In this document: positions 20,608 through 30,659 of the stretch, one piece after another
Layout of the letters: the number at the start of each line of letters is the position of its first letter
Position numbering within the stretch: position 1 is the first letter of the stretch
NCBI GenBank assembly: GCA_947588635.1
Contig: CANPYN010000004.1
Location: 1-47,893 of the forward strand
Direction: 5' to 3'
DNA from: an uncultured Clostridia bacterium
Lineage (GTDB): Bacteria > Bacillota > Clostridia > TANB77 > CAG-508
DNA length: 47,893 nucleotides
Position numbers and translations under genes: made by a program
The notes under the pieces: generated by a model
The model's input: only the letters and a program-made list of their open reading frames with translations
Databases searched by the model: none
What the model was told of the DNA's origin: nothing

Positions 20608-22209
20608 TTATATACCTAATTTTGCTACTGCAATTAACCCTTTAAACAATGGACTTGGTCTGTTTGGTCTCGATTTAAACTCTGGATGAAATTGACTTGC
20701 TACAAAGAACGGATGGTCTTTTAATTCTACTATTTCAACTAATCTTCCATCTGGTGAAACTCCTGAACATATAAGCCCTGCTTTTTCCATACTCTCTTTA
20801 TAATCATTATTATATTCATACCTATGTCTATGTCTTTCTGCTATTTCTTTAGTTTCATACAAAGAATATGCTTTACTTCCTTCTTTTAGAATACATGGAT
20901 AACTTCCTAATCTCATTGTGCCACCTTTTTTATCTATATTTTTCTGATCATCCATTATATGTATTACTGGATTTTTTGTATCTTTTTCAAATTCTTCTGA
21001 ATCTGCATCTTTTATACCTAATACATTTCTTGCAAACTCTACTACTGCCATTTGCATTCCTAAACATATACCTAAAAATGGAACTTTATTTTCTCTTGCA
21101 TATTTTATTGCACAAATCTTACCTTCTATTCCTCTGTTTCCAAATCCTCCTGGAACTAAGAGAGCATCATATTTACCAAGCTTCTCTCTTACATTTTCAT
21201 CTGTTATATCCTCAGAATCAACAAATCCAATATCAACTTTTACATTATTTTCAAATCCTGCATGTCTTAAACTTTCTGCAACAGAAAGATATGAATCCTC
21301 CAAAGCAACATACTTTCCTACTATTGCAACCTTAACTGTTTTATCATCTATTTCCCTAATATGAGTTATCATTTCTTCCCATTCTTCATTTTTTGGTTCT
21401 ATTCTATCTAAATTTAAACATCTACACACTTCACGTGTTAATCCCTCTTCTTCAAGCATTAAAGGTACAGCATATAAATTATCCACTGTAGAATTTTGTA
21501 TTACACTTTCTGGTCTTACATTACAATAAAGTGCTATTTTATTTCTCATGGTATCTGTTATAGGTAACTCTGACCTACAAACTAAGATATCTGGCTTTAT
21601 ACCCAATGATTGAAGTTCTTTTACAGAATGCTGTGTTGGTTTAGATTTTAGCTCATTTGAACCTGAGATATATGGAAGTAATGTTACATGCACATATATT
21701 ACATCCCCCTTTGGTTTTTCTATTCCAACCTGCCTTATAGCTTCTATAAATGATAATCCTTCAATATCACCAATAGTTCCTCCTATTTCTGTAATTACTA
21801 TATCAACATCTTCATTTTCAAAACTATATATATTATCTTTTATTTCATTAGTAATATGAGGTATTACTTGAACAGTCTTACCTAGATATTCGCCCTTTCT
21901 TTCTTTTTCAATTACACTTGAATAAATTTTTCCCGTAGTTATACTTGAATTTTTTGTCAAATTCTCATCTATAAATCTTTCATAATGACCTAAATCTAAA
22001 TCTGTTTCTGCTCCATCGTCTGTTACAAAAACCTCCCCATGTTCAATTGGGCTCATCGTTCCTGGGTCAACATTTATATATGGATCCATTTTTTGGATTG
22101 TAACTTTATATCCTCTATTCTTTAAAAGCCTCCCAAGTGACGCTGCAGTTATTCCTTTTCCAAGTCCTGACACTACTCCACCTGTAACAAAAATATACTT
22201 TGTATTCAT
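20608..22209 (-). CDS. pyrG: CTP synthase
   Basis: [27 protein letters not shown], full GATase domain GICLGMQM. Confidence 0.97.
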   Translation of the reverse strand: MNTKYIFVTGGVVSGLGKGITAASLGRLLKNRGYKVTIQKMDPYINVDPGTMSPIEHGEVFVTDDGAETDLDLGHYERFIDENLTKNSSITTGKIYSSVIEKERKGEYLGKTVQVIPHITNEIKDNIYSFENEDVDIVITEIGGTIGDIEGLSFIEAIRQVGIEKPKGDVIYVHVTLLPYISGSNELKSKPTQHSVKELQSLGIKPDILVCRSELPITDTMRNKIALYCNVRPESVIQNSTVDNLYAVPLMLEEEGLTREVCRCLNLDRIEPKNEEWEEMITHIREIDDKTVKVAIVGKYVALEDSYLSVAESLRHAGFENNVKVDIGFVDSEDITDENVREKLGKYDALLVPGGFGNRGIEGKICAIKYARENKVPFLGICLGMQMAVVEFARNVLGIKDADSEEFEKDTKNPVIHIMDDQKNIDKKGGTMRLGSYPCILKEGSKAYSLYETKEIAERHRHRYEYNNDYKESMEKAGLICSGVSPDGRLVEIVELKDHPFFVASQFHPEFKSRPNRPSPLFKGLIAVAKLGI

Positions 22210-22239
22210 TAAATTTTCCTCCTAATTTAAAAACAAAAA

Positions 22240-22288
22240 TAGATTTAAAAAAGTTTCCCAAAAAAAGGGGTTTTTTTTAAATCTATTA
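22240..22288 (-). terminator. Terminator-like hairpin between pyrD and pyrG
   Basis: AATAGATTTAAAAAA ... TTTTTTAAATCTATTTTT. Confidence 0.65.
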
Positions 22289-22352
22289 TTTTAATATTAA
22301 TATGTGAATATATTATCATTTTTTGTTATTTTTTGCAAGTATTTTTTATAAA

Positions 22353-23262
22353 TTAATTCATTTCTACTTTTCCTACAATATCATTTATATTTTCTATATT
22401 ATGCTTTTTCATATATTCTTCAATACCTTTTACCGTATTTACACTAGTATATGGATCTATAAAATTACCAGCACCTATAGATACAGCTGATGCACCTGCA
22501 AGCATAAATTCTATCGCATCATCTCCATTTATAATTCCTCCCATACCAAGAATTGGAATATTTACAGCCTGAGATACTTGATACACCATTCTTACTGCAA
22601 CTGGTTTTACACAAGGTCCTGATAGTCCTCCTGTATTATTAGCAAGATGTGGCTTTCTTGTATTTATATTAATACTCATTCCAAGTAATGTATTAATTAA
22701 TGACACTGCATCTGCCCCAGCATTCTCTGCTCCTTTCGCTGGAAGTGTTATATCCGTAACGTTTGGAGTAAGCTTTACAATTAACGGTTTATCTAAAACT
22801 TTTCTCACTTGGCTTGTAACTTCCTTCACACCTTCATATGTTGTTCCAAAAGCTAAACATCCTGCTTTAACATTTGGGCACGATAAATTAAGTTCAACAC
22901 CATCTATATCTGCTTTATTTAATACTTTACAAAGTTCAACATAATCTTCTATTGTACTTCCACATGCATTGACTATAATTGCAACATTTTGAGTTTTAAG
23001 CCATGGTAAATCATATTCCATAAAATATTCTACGCCAGGATTTTGAAGTCCTATACTATTAAGCATACCACTTGGTGTTTCGTATATTCTAGATGGTTTA
23101 TTACCATCTCTAGGTTTTAAAGATGTACCCTTTGTAATAATTCCACCGAAGATTACTTAAATCAAAAAACTGACTATATTCTCTCCCATACCCAAATGTA
23201 CCTGACGCAACTGTTACGGGATTTTTCATTTTAATACCTGCGAAATTAACTTCTGTATTCAT
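22353..23262 (-). CDS. pyrD: Dihydroorotate dehydrogenase catalytic subunit, requires +1 frameshift at CTT-CGG (23151-23146)
   Basis: [38 protein letters not shown][c][42 protein letters not shown]... Confidence 0.93.
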
Positions 23263-23277
23263 AAATTCAACTCCTCT

Positions 23278-23314
23278 TTTTCAACAAAAGCGAATATACC
23301 ACTTTTGTTGAATT
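23278..23314. repeat. TTCAACAAAAG palindrome family member
   Basis: TTTCAACAAAAGCGAATATACCACTTTTGTTGAATTT. Confidence 0.7.
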
Positions 23315-24088
23315 TTAAATAACTACTTTATTACTATCAAATACTGGACCTTGTTTACATACATGCTGATATCCACCATCTACTACTTCTACTGCACATC
23401 CTAAACACACTCCAAGTCCACATCCCATTTTTTCTTCTAGTGATATTTGGCATGGAATATTATTTTCTTTTGCCAAACTTTGAGCGGCTTTAAGTAGTGG
23501 TAATGGTCCACATGCAAATATTGCCTCTATTTTATCTTCTTCCAAATCCTTTTTTAACTCGTCTATTGCAAAGCCATGTATTTTGTAACTTCCATCGTCT
23601 GTTGTAATTACTAATTTATTTGATACCTTATCGAACTCTTCTTCTAATAATACCGCTTCCTTATTTCTAAAACCTAAATATGTATTTACATTTATTTGCT
23701 TAGAAGCTTCTTTAGCAAGCTCGTATAAAGGAAATACACCTATTCCTCCTCCAAGTATTGCTATATTTTTATATTCTTCAAATTTAAATGTTCCATATCC
23801 TAATGGACCTACTATATCAACTAAATCGTCTTCCTTTTTTTTAGATAAAATTTCTGTTCCTCTTCCTTGAATTCTAAATATTATCTCTAAAATTCCATTT
23901 TTCTTATCCATATTATATATACTAATTGGTCTTCTTAAAAATGGATCAATTCCTTCTGTAACTCTTATCTCTATAAATTGACCTGGTTTTGCAATATCCA
24001 CAATCTCTTTTGCTGATAGAGAAAATTTGAATATATCTTCCTTTAATTGTTCTTTTTTTATTAATTTAGCATGTAATTGTACTGGCAT
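23315..24088 (-). CDS. pyrK: Dihydroorotate dehydrogenase electron transfer subunit
   Basis: FLRRPISIYN, ILGGGIGVFPLYELA, Cys cluster EEKMGCGLGVCLGCAVEV..GGYQHVCKQGPVFD. Confidence 0.95.
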   Translation of the reverse strand: MPVQLHAKLIKKEQLKEDIFKFSLSAKEIVDIAKPGQFIEIRVTEGIDPFLRRPISIYNMDKKNGILEIIFRIQGRGTEILSKKKEDDLVDIVGPLGYGTFKFEEYKNIAILGGGIGVFPLYELAKEASKQINVNTYLGFRNKEAVLLEEEFDKVSNKLVITTDDGSYKIHGFAIDELKKDLEEDKIEAIFACGPLPLLKAAQSLAKENNIPCQISLEEKMGCGLGVCLGCAVEVVDGGYQHVCKQGPVFDSNKVVI

Positions 24089-24126
24089 TTTATTCTCCTT
24101 TCTAAAAGGTTTTTAAAGTAAATTAT

Positions 24127-25053
24127 TTATTTTAAAATTTCTTTGTTTAATTCATCTCTCATCCTTATTGCTTCGGCTCTTGTTGCTTTTCCATATTCTT
24201 CATCTGAATATTCATCCTTCCATCTGTCAGATTTATATGCAGCCATTAGGCTTCTTGAAGCATTTACAATTCCACCTATTCCATCTTTAAATCCTAATGC
24301 TATATCCTCTGCTTTTCCACCTTGTGCACCATATCCTGGGATTAAGAAGTATGTTTTAGGCATGATTTCCCTTAATTCTTTTATTTGAATAGGATATGTT
24401 GCTCCCACTACTGCACCTACACTACTATATCCGTACTCTCCTACTAACTCTTCTCCCCAAGAGCTTACTAAATCTGCTACTTTCTCATATATTGTTGTTC
24501 CATCTTCTAATTTTAAATCCTGCAATTCACCAGATGATTTATTAGATGTTTTTACTAAAATAAATATTCCCTTTCCATATTCTTTACAATCATCTATAAA
24601 TGGCTTTACCCCATCAATTCCTAAATATGGATTTACTGTTACAAAATCAACATCATATATTGATACTTTTTCATCACCTATAGTAGTCTTTCCTAAAAAA
24701 GCATTTGAATATCCTGCAGCTGTTGAACCTATATCTCCTCTTTTTACATCTGCTATTACACACAATCCTTTTTCTTTAGCATATTTACAAGTTTCATTAA
24801 ATACTTTTATGCCTTCTACCCCAAACATCTCGTAAAATGCAATCTGAGGCTTTACAGCAGGTATTATATCGTATACGCTGTCTATTAGTCCTTTATTAAA
24901 TTCTAAAATAGCCTGGCAAGCACCTTTTATATCTTTTGTATATTTAGATTTTATACTATTTGGTATCATATCATACCTTGGATCTAACCCCATAACAGTA
25001 GGATTATTTGTTTCTTTTACTTTATTAATCAATTTATCCATTGCATTTTTCAT
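24127..25053 (-). CDS. pyrF: Orotidine-5'-phosphate decarboxylase
   Basis: VMGLDPRYD, CVIADVKRGDIGSTAAGYSNAF, SVGAVVGAT. Confidence 0.95.
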   Translation of the reverse strand: MKNAMDKLINKVKETNNPTVMGLDPRYDMIPNSIKSKYTKDIKGACQAILEFNKGLIDSVYDIIPAVKPQIAFYEMFGVEGIKVFNETCKYAKEKGLCVIADVKRGDIGSTAAGYSNAFLGKTTIGDEKVSIYDVDFVTVNPYLGIDGVKPFIDDCKEYGKGIFILVKTSNKSSGELQDLKLEDGTTIYEKVADLVSSWGEELVGEYGYSSVGAVVGATYPIQIKELREIMPKTYFLIPGYGAQGGKAEDIALGFKDGIGGIVNASRSLMAAYKSDRWKDEYSDEEYGKATRAEAIRMRDELNKEILK

Positions 25054-25073
25054 ATTTATCATTCTCCTTTTTA

Positions 25074-26345
25074 TTATTTATTATAAACTACTTTTCCATT
25101 TACTATTGTATATCTTACTTCACCTTTTAATTTCTTTCCTATAAATGGAGTATTTTTTGATTTTGACACTATCATTTCTTTTGTATATACATACTCTTTA
25201 TTTGGATCAAATATTGTAATATCGGCGGGCTTACCTTCTTCTATTACTCCTCTATCAATTCCTAGAATTTTTGCTGGATTGTAACAACTAAGCCTTACTA
25301 AATCCAAATAATTAATATATCCTTTATCAATAAGATTAGTAATACTTGCGCTAAGCGCCGTTTCAAATCCTATTATTCCATTTGGTGCTTTTGATAACTC
25401 TTGATTTTTTTCTTCATCAGAATGTGGAGCATGGTCTGTTATTATATTATCTATTGTTCCATCTTTTAGTCCTTCCACTATTGCGTCTAAATCTTCTTTT
25501 GTTCTAAGTGGTGGATTCATTTTTGCATTTGTTCCAGACACTAATACTTCATCTTCTGTAAAGCTATAATAATGTGGACAAGTTTCACAAGTTACATTTA
25601 CTCCTCTTTTTTTAGCGTCTCTAATCATATTAACACTTTCTTTTGTACTTATGTGGCATATATGTGCATGCTTCTTGTTTATTTCTGCCAGTTCTATTTC
25701 TCTTGCAGCCATTAATATTTCTGCCTCAGGATAAACTCCTTCTACATTTAACTTTTCAGATATTTTACCTTTGTTTATAGCTCCCTTACCTAGTTCTTTA
25801 TCTTCACAATGTGATGCAACAAATGTGCCTAATTCATTTGATTTAATTATTGCTTCTCTCATAATCTTACTGCTTACAACAGGCATGCCATCATCTGAAA
25901 ATGCTATTGCACCTGCACTTTTTAAAGCTTCAAAATCTGTTAGTTCTTCTCCTTTTTCTCCAACTGTCACACTAGCATATGGAAACACATTACAAATTCC
26001 CACTCTTTTTGCTTCCATCTGTATTTTTTTCAAAATAAAAACACTATCACAGGCTGGCTTCGTATTTGGCATTGGACAAATAGAAGTAAATCCACCCTTA
26101 ACAGCGCTTTTCATTCCAGTTTCTATAGTTTCCTTATATTCAAATCCAGGTTCTCTTAAATGACAATGCATATCTATCATACCCGGTATAATAAATAGGT
26201 TAGTACAATCAATAACTTTATCTGCTTGTATATCAATGTTTTTTGATATTTTTTTGATAGTTTCGTTTTCGATAAAAATGTCAAAATAATCATTGGTTTG
26301 CGTTTTATAGTCTATTAATTTACCATTTTTTAATAATATTGTCAC
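25074..26345 (-). CDS. pyrC: Dihydroorotase
   Basis: IPGMIDMHCHLREPGFEYKETIETG, ITDHAPHSDEEK. Confidence 0.96.
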   Translation of the reverse strand: MTILLKNGKLIDYKTQTNDYFDIFIENETIKKISKNIDIQADKVIDCTNLFIIPGMIDMHCHLREPGFEYKETIETGMKSAVKGGFTSICPMPNTKPACDSVFILKKIQMEAKRVGICNVFPYASVTVGEKGEELTDFEALKSAGAIAFSDDGMPVVSSKIMREAIIKSNELGTFVASHCEDKELGKGAINKGKISEKLNVEGVYPEAEILMAAREIELAEINKKHAHICHISTKESVNMIRDAKKRGVNVTCETCPHYYSFTEDEVLVSGTNAKMNPPLRTKEDLDAIVEGLKDGTIDNIITDHAPHSDEEKNQELSKAPNGIIGFETALSASITNLIDKGYINYLDLVRLSCYNPAKILGIDRGVIEEGKPADITIFDPNKEYVYTKEMIVSKSKNTPFIGKKLKGEVRYTIVNGKVVYNK

Positions 26346-26466
26346 TTTTCACCCTCCTTTTACCATTTTTACAATATTATCATTTTATAGCAATTTTTTC
26401 AAGGTTTTTATTTGACTTTATTCGATTTTTGATTTATTATTTAAGAAAATAACTGGAGGTAATTAT

Positions 26467-27321
26467 ATGAATAATTTAGAATCATATTTATTTCAAACAA
26501 ATGCTTTAAAAATTTGTCCAGATAATAAACCATTTTGGTATACTTCTGGAAAAATAGGTCCATACTATATAAACACACATTTTCTTTATGGAAGCGAGCA
26601 AGATGCAGTAGATTTATTAAAATTTATTGATTCAGAAAAAGAAAATAAGACAACCCTTCCTAGTAAAGTTTTCGAAAAAACATACAATCATTATAAGCAA
26701 AATGAAATTTATAAAACTGTAATTAATGAAATGATTAAATTTATTAAAGAAAATATTAATGTAGACGAAATAGATTATATTTCAGGTGGTGAAAGAAGAG
26801 ATTGGTTCTTTTCTAACATAATTGCAAACTTACTTTCAAAACCACATATCACAATATATAAAGACTTAAGCATAGTGATAAACGATAGTACTTTCGAAAA
26901 AGAAATTAATAAATCTGATGTTAAAAATTCTAAAGTGCTACACGTAGCTGATTTAATCACAGAAGCATCTAGTTACTTAAGAGCCTGGATTCCAGCAATA
27001 AAAAGTTTAGGAGCAGAAATTGTTTGGAGTACAGTTGTTGTAGATAGGATGCAAGGTGGAAAAGAAAAATTAGAACACGAAAATGTAAAATCCTTATCTA
27101 TTATTAACATAGATGAAAACCTATTCAAAAATGCACTTAATATGAATATAATAAATAAAAATCAATTTGATATGTTAAAAAATTTCTATGAAAATCCAGA
27201 CGAAACAATGAGAAAATTTTTAATATCACATCCCGAATTTCTAAAAAACGCTCTAGCATCTGATGAAAAAACAGCATCAAGAGCAAAACTATGTATTGAT
27301 AACAATTTATATAATTTGTAG
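26467..27321 (+). CDS. pyrE: Orotate phosphoribosyltransferase-like
   Basis: KPFWYTSGKIGPYYINTHFLYG, VDEIDYISGGERRDWFFS; pyr cluster context. Confidence 0.8.
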   Translation: MNNLESYLFQTNALKICPDNKPFWYTSGKIGPYYINTHFLYGSEQDAVDLLKFIDSEKENKTTLPSKVFEKTYNHYKQNEIYKTVINEMIKFIKENINVDEIDYISGGERRDWFFSNIIANLLSKPHITIYKDLSIVINDSTFEKEINKSDVKNSKVLHVADLITEASSYLRAWIPAIKSLGAEIVWSTVVVDRMQGGKEKLEHENVKSLSIINIDENLFKNALNMNIINKNQFDMLKNFYENPDETMRKFLISHPEFLKNALASDEKTASRAKLCIDNNLYNL

Positions 27322-27333
27322 AATTCTGTCGTT

Positions 27334-27370
27334 TCCGGTGCAAAAGGGGCCAGGCCCCTTTTGCACCGGA
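27334..27370. repeat. Perfect REP-like palindrome, left flank of RAYT
   Basis: TCCGGTGCAAAAGGGGCC-A-GGCCCCTTTTGCACCGGA. Confidence 0.9.
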
Positions 27371-27376
27371 TTTTTT

Positions 27377-28135
27377 TTACATCATGTCTTTAAAATTTCT
27401 ACTGATTTCAAGAATTCTTGCAATTTGAGTTTTATTTATATTTGTTGTTTTTAAAATTTTATTAATAATCTCATTTCTTTTTTCTTTTTTATAATGCTTT
27501 ATTTTTGAAATTTCTTTTAATTTAGTTATATCCTTTATAAGTTGTATTGCTTCGTCATCTCTTAGCTTTTCTTTTGCATATATTCTATCTAAATCTTCCT
27601 GACTGTTGTCAGATATAAATTCTTTAAATTTGATTATTGCTATTTGTTTATTACTATGAAATTTATTTAAAATTTTTTCTCTTTCTATGATATTAGGTCT
27701 ATAAATATATTCTTTATAACTACTCCACTTGTATTTTTCTGTTTTACATATACCTGCTTTTTCTGGATTTCTATGTATATATCTTATAAGTCTTAACAAA
27801 TAATTGTCATTATAAACATTTATACTTTTAAATCTATCCTGAAATAAATGTCCTACTCTATTATATTTTTTATTAAAATTTTCTGCATATATATAAGCAA
27901 TATCATGCATAAAGTCACTAATCATAAATTCTTTATCTTTGAATAATATATGTACATGATTATTCATTAAACAATATGCGTAAATTTTACAATCATATTT
28001 CTTCTTACAATAATTCATTATCCTAATAAACATTTGTCTATCTTTATCATCATTAAAGATTATCTGTTTATTTACTCCTCTTATCATTATATGATAAATT
28101 CCACCATTTACTAAATGTCTTTTTGCTCGAGGCAT
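27377..28135 (-). mobile_element. REP-associated tyrosine (Y1/IS200-like) transposase (RAYT)
   Basis: MPRAKRHLVNGGIYHIMIRGVNKQIIF, YCLMNNHVHILFK, GHLFQDRFKSINVYNDNYLLRLIRYIHRNPEKAG. Confidence 0.92.
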
Positions 28136-28189
28136 TGTATCAAATCCCTTCTTTGCTTAATTTGCCCATAATACAAATACCCCCAAATG

Positions 28190-28220
28190 AGTGCAAAAGG
28201 GGCCAGGCCCCTTTTGCACT
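28190..28220. repeat. Perfect REP-like palindrome, right flank of RAYT
   Basis: AGTGCAAAAGGGGCC-A-GGCCCCTTTTGCACT; 29-nt core identical to 27338-27366. Confidence 0.9.
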
Positions 28221-28228
28221 TATTTTAT

Positions 28229-29629
28229 TTATTTCATGAATGCTTCGTATGTTCTATAGCTTTCGTATATATCAAATTTACTTGTTACTTCATATGGTGA
28301 GTGCATTGATAATACTGGTACTCCACAGTCTATTACATCTATTCCTTTATTTGCTAGAATATATGCAATAGTTCCGCCTCCGCCTACATCTACTTTTCCA
28401 AGTTCTCCTATTTGATATGCTATATTGTTTGCTTCTAACATTGCTCTTATTTCCGCTACATATTCTGCATTTGCATCTGATGCTCCTGATTTTCCTCTTG
28501 AACCTGTATACTTGTTAAATCCTATTCCATGTCCTAATAATGATGCGTTATTCTTTTCTGATACTGATGCGTATATTGGGTCAAGTGCTGCATCTACATC
28601 TGCTGATAACATTCTTGAGTTGCAAAATACTTTTTCTAATAAATTAGGTCTATTTTCTCCTCTTTTGTTTAATAGTTCTGCAATAAATGTATCAAATACA
28701 TGTGATTCCATTCCTGTATTTCCCATGCTTCCTATTTCCTCTTTATCTGATAATATGCATACTGCTGTTTTTTTAGGATTGTGCACAGAAAGCATTGCTC
28801 TTATTTCCGCATATGCACATACTCTATCATCTTGACCATATCCTGCTACCATACTTCTATCAAACCCTAAGCTTCTTGCTTTGAATGCAGGTACTAATTC
28901 TATTTCTGAGCTTAGTAAGTCCTTTTCTGTTATTCCATATTTCTCATTTAATAATTTCAATATATTTAATTTAACCTTTTCAGATGTTTTTTCATCTCCA
29001 TATGGAATACTTCCAATTAAAAGATTTAAATCTTCTCCTGAAATTCCTTCTTTTAGTTTCTTTTCCATTTGATCTTGTGCTAAATGTGGTAATAAATCTG
29101 TTATTGTAAATATTGGATCTGTTTCATCTTCACCTATATTTACTTCTATTTTTTCTCCACTTGTTTTAACAATTACTCCATGAATACTCAATGGAATTGT
29201 TGTCCATTGATATTTCTTTATTCCACCATAATAATGTGTTTTTAAATATGCAAAACCTGTATCTTCGTATAATGGATTTGGTTTTAAGTCTAACCTTGGT
29301 GAGTCAATATGTGCTCCTATAATATTTAATCCACTTTCTAAAGGATCAGTTCCTATTACTGCAATATAAATGCTTTTTTCTCTGTTTACATAGTATACTT
29401 TATCTCCTGGTTCTAAAACCATTTTTTGTCTTAAATCTATAAAACCATTTTTCTGTAATACTTCTCTTGCAAACTTAACTGCTTCTCTCTCTGTTTTTGC
29501 TTTATTTAAAAAGTATATATATTCATCTCCAAATGTATTTATTTTTTGTTTTTCTCCCTCACTAACTGTTTCCCATCCACATACTTTATTATTAAATAAC
29601 TTTTCTTTTAAGCTTTCGTATTCTGACAT
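28229..29629 (-). CDS. M18 family aminopeptidase
   Basis: NIIGAHIDSPRLDLKPNPLYED, DKEEIGSMGNTGM, DVGGGGTIAY. Confidence 0.93.
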   Translation of the reverse strand: MSEYESLKEKLFNNKVCGWETVSEGEKQKINTFGDEYIYFLNKAKTEREAVKFAREVLQKNGFIDLRQKMVLEPGDKVYYVNREKSIYIAVIGTDPLESGLNIIGAHIDSPRLDLKPNPLYEDTGFAYLKTHYYGGIKKYQWTTIPLSIHGVIVKTSGEKIEVNIGEDETDPIFTITDLLPHLAQDQMEKKLKEGISGEDLNLLIGSIPYGDEKTSEKVKLNILKLLNEKYGITEKDLLSSEIELVPAFKARSLGFDRSMVAGYGQDDRVCAYAEIRAMLSVHNPKKTAVCILSDKEEIGSMGNTGMESHVFDTFIAELLNKRGENRPNLLEKVFCNSRMLSADVDAALDPIYASVSEKNNASLLGHGIGFNKYTGSRGKSGASDANAEYVAEIRAMLEANNIAYQIGELGKVDVGGGGTIAYILANKGIDVIDCGVPVLSMHSPYEVTSKFDIYESYRTYEAFMK

Positions 29630-29849
29630 AATATTCTCCTTTCTATCATTTGTAATATAAAGTCTTTTACAAGGTTTGTAGGACGCATACGAAGTATTTC
29701 TCATAGATTGAGGTATGCCCCTCGTTTTAATGTGATTATATCACAATCACTTTTTGCATACAATATCTTCCAACAATATTTATTATATCAGTTTTTAATA
29801 TTTATATTCAAATTTTAAAGATGTTCACAATAAAACTCATATCTTTTTT

Positions 29850-29883
29850 GTCTAAATCTAGTCCGTCCAAAAAAGGAAAAAAA
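29850..29883. repeat. TAAATCTAGTCCGTCCAAAAAAGGAAAAAAA repeat, copy 2
   Basis: Identical to 30571-30603 and to one arm of the 11.5-kb inverted repeat. Confidence 0.85.
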
Positions 29884-29885
29884 AT

Positions 29886-29922
29886 GAAGACTCCAGTGTT
29901 ATAACTGGAGTCCTTTTTTGGA
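29886..29922 (-). terminator. Intrinsic terminator of the Spo0A_C gene
   Basis: GACTCCAGTgttatAACTGGAGTCC followed, on the minus strand, by a T tract. Confidence 0.8.
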
Positions 29923-29924
29923 GT

Positions 29925-30401
29925 TTAGCCGACTTTAATATTATCGGCTATCATCGCGATAAATTCTGAATTTGTAGGTTTTCCTAAGGAAATGGTGTTG
30001 CCGAAATATTTGTGTAATACTTTAGTGCTACCTCTGTCCCATGCAACTTCAATAGCATGTCGGATAGCCCTTTCAACCCTTATAGGAGTTGTACCAAATT
30101 TTTCGGCTACCTGAGGATACAAAACTTTAGTTATGCCATTCAGCGCATCTTTATTATCAATCGAATACATAATAGCATATCTTATGTATCGAAATCCTCT
30201 TATACTCGCTGGAATACCAATCTCCTTTAGGATTTCGGTAATTTCTTTTTCGAGGTTAGATTTATCATCTTCCCTTTCCATCGAATCTTCCATTGAATCT
30301 TCTGCAACTGCGGTTTCCAAAAGCTTTACGAGATCTACCTCGTTCTCCCGGCAAATTGCCAAGATTTCTTTCAGGGCATCCTTTTCATTCTTTCTCATCA
30401 C
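29925..30401 (-). CDS. Orphan Spo0A C-terminal DNA-binding domain protein without receiver domain
   Basis: [72 protein letters not shown] = Spo0A_C; only ~50 residues precede it. Confidence 0.9.
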   Translation of the reverse strand: MMRKNEKDALKEILAICRENEVDLVKLLETAVAEDSMEDSMEREDDKSNLEKEITEILKEIGIPASIRGFRYIRYAIMYSIDNKDALNGITKVLYPQVAEKFGTTPIRVERAIRHAIEVAWDRGSTKVLHKYFGNTISLGKPTNSEFIAMIADNIKVG

Positions 30402-30570
30402 TTTTTACCTCCGTAATATAATTTAGTCAAACTTTTCTAAGTTTGCTAAATATATTGTACCACTATTTACATAATATGTCAATTTCTGTAATGATTTATA
30501 TAAGATTTTAATAATATAATCATAAAATTCTGTTGTCTAAATTTGATTCGTCTTAAAACTTATATTTTTT

Positions 30571-30603
30571 GTCTAAATCTAGTCCGTCCAAAAAAGGAAA
30601 AAA
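30571..30603. repeat. TAAATCTAGTCCGTCCAAAAAAGGAAAAAAA repeat, copy 3
   Basis: Same sequence as copy 2, abutting a TTCAACAAAAGGG palindrome. Confidence 0.85.
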
Positions 30604-30641
30604 ATTCAACAAAAGGGTGCTGCTCCCTTTTGTTGAATTTA
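30603..30641 (-). terminator. TTCAACAAAAGGG palindrome / terminator
   Basis: ATTCAACAAAAGGGTGCTGCTCCCTTTTGTTGAATTT. Confidence 0.85.
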
Positions 30642-30659
30642 ATTTATGCTATTTTTATG

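Noticed and set aside
20868-21335. 155-aa plus-strand ORF antisense to pyrG
   Set aside because: Leu/Phe-rich shadow ORF of a highly conserved gene, no SD or family motif.
22240-22288. pyrG attenuator by CTP-dependent reiterative transcription
   Set aside because: The hairpin more simply terminates the upstream pyrC-F-K-D transcript; no GGG-start initiation region could be supported.
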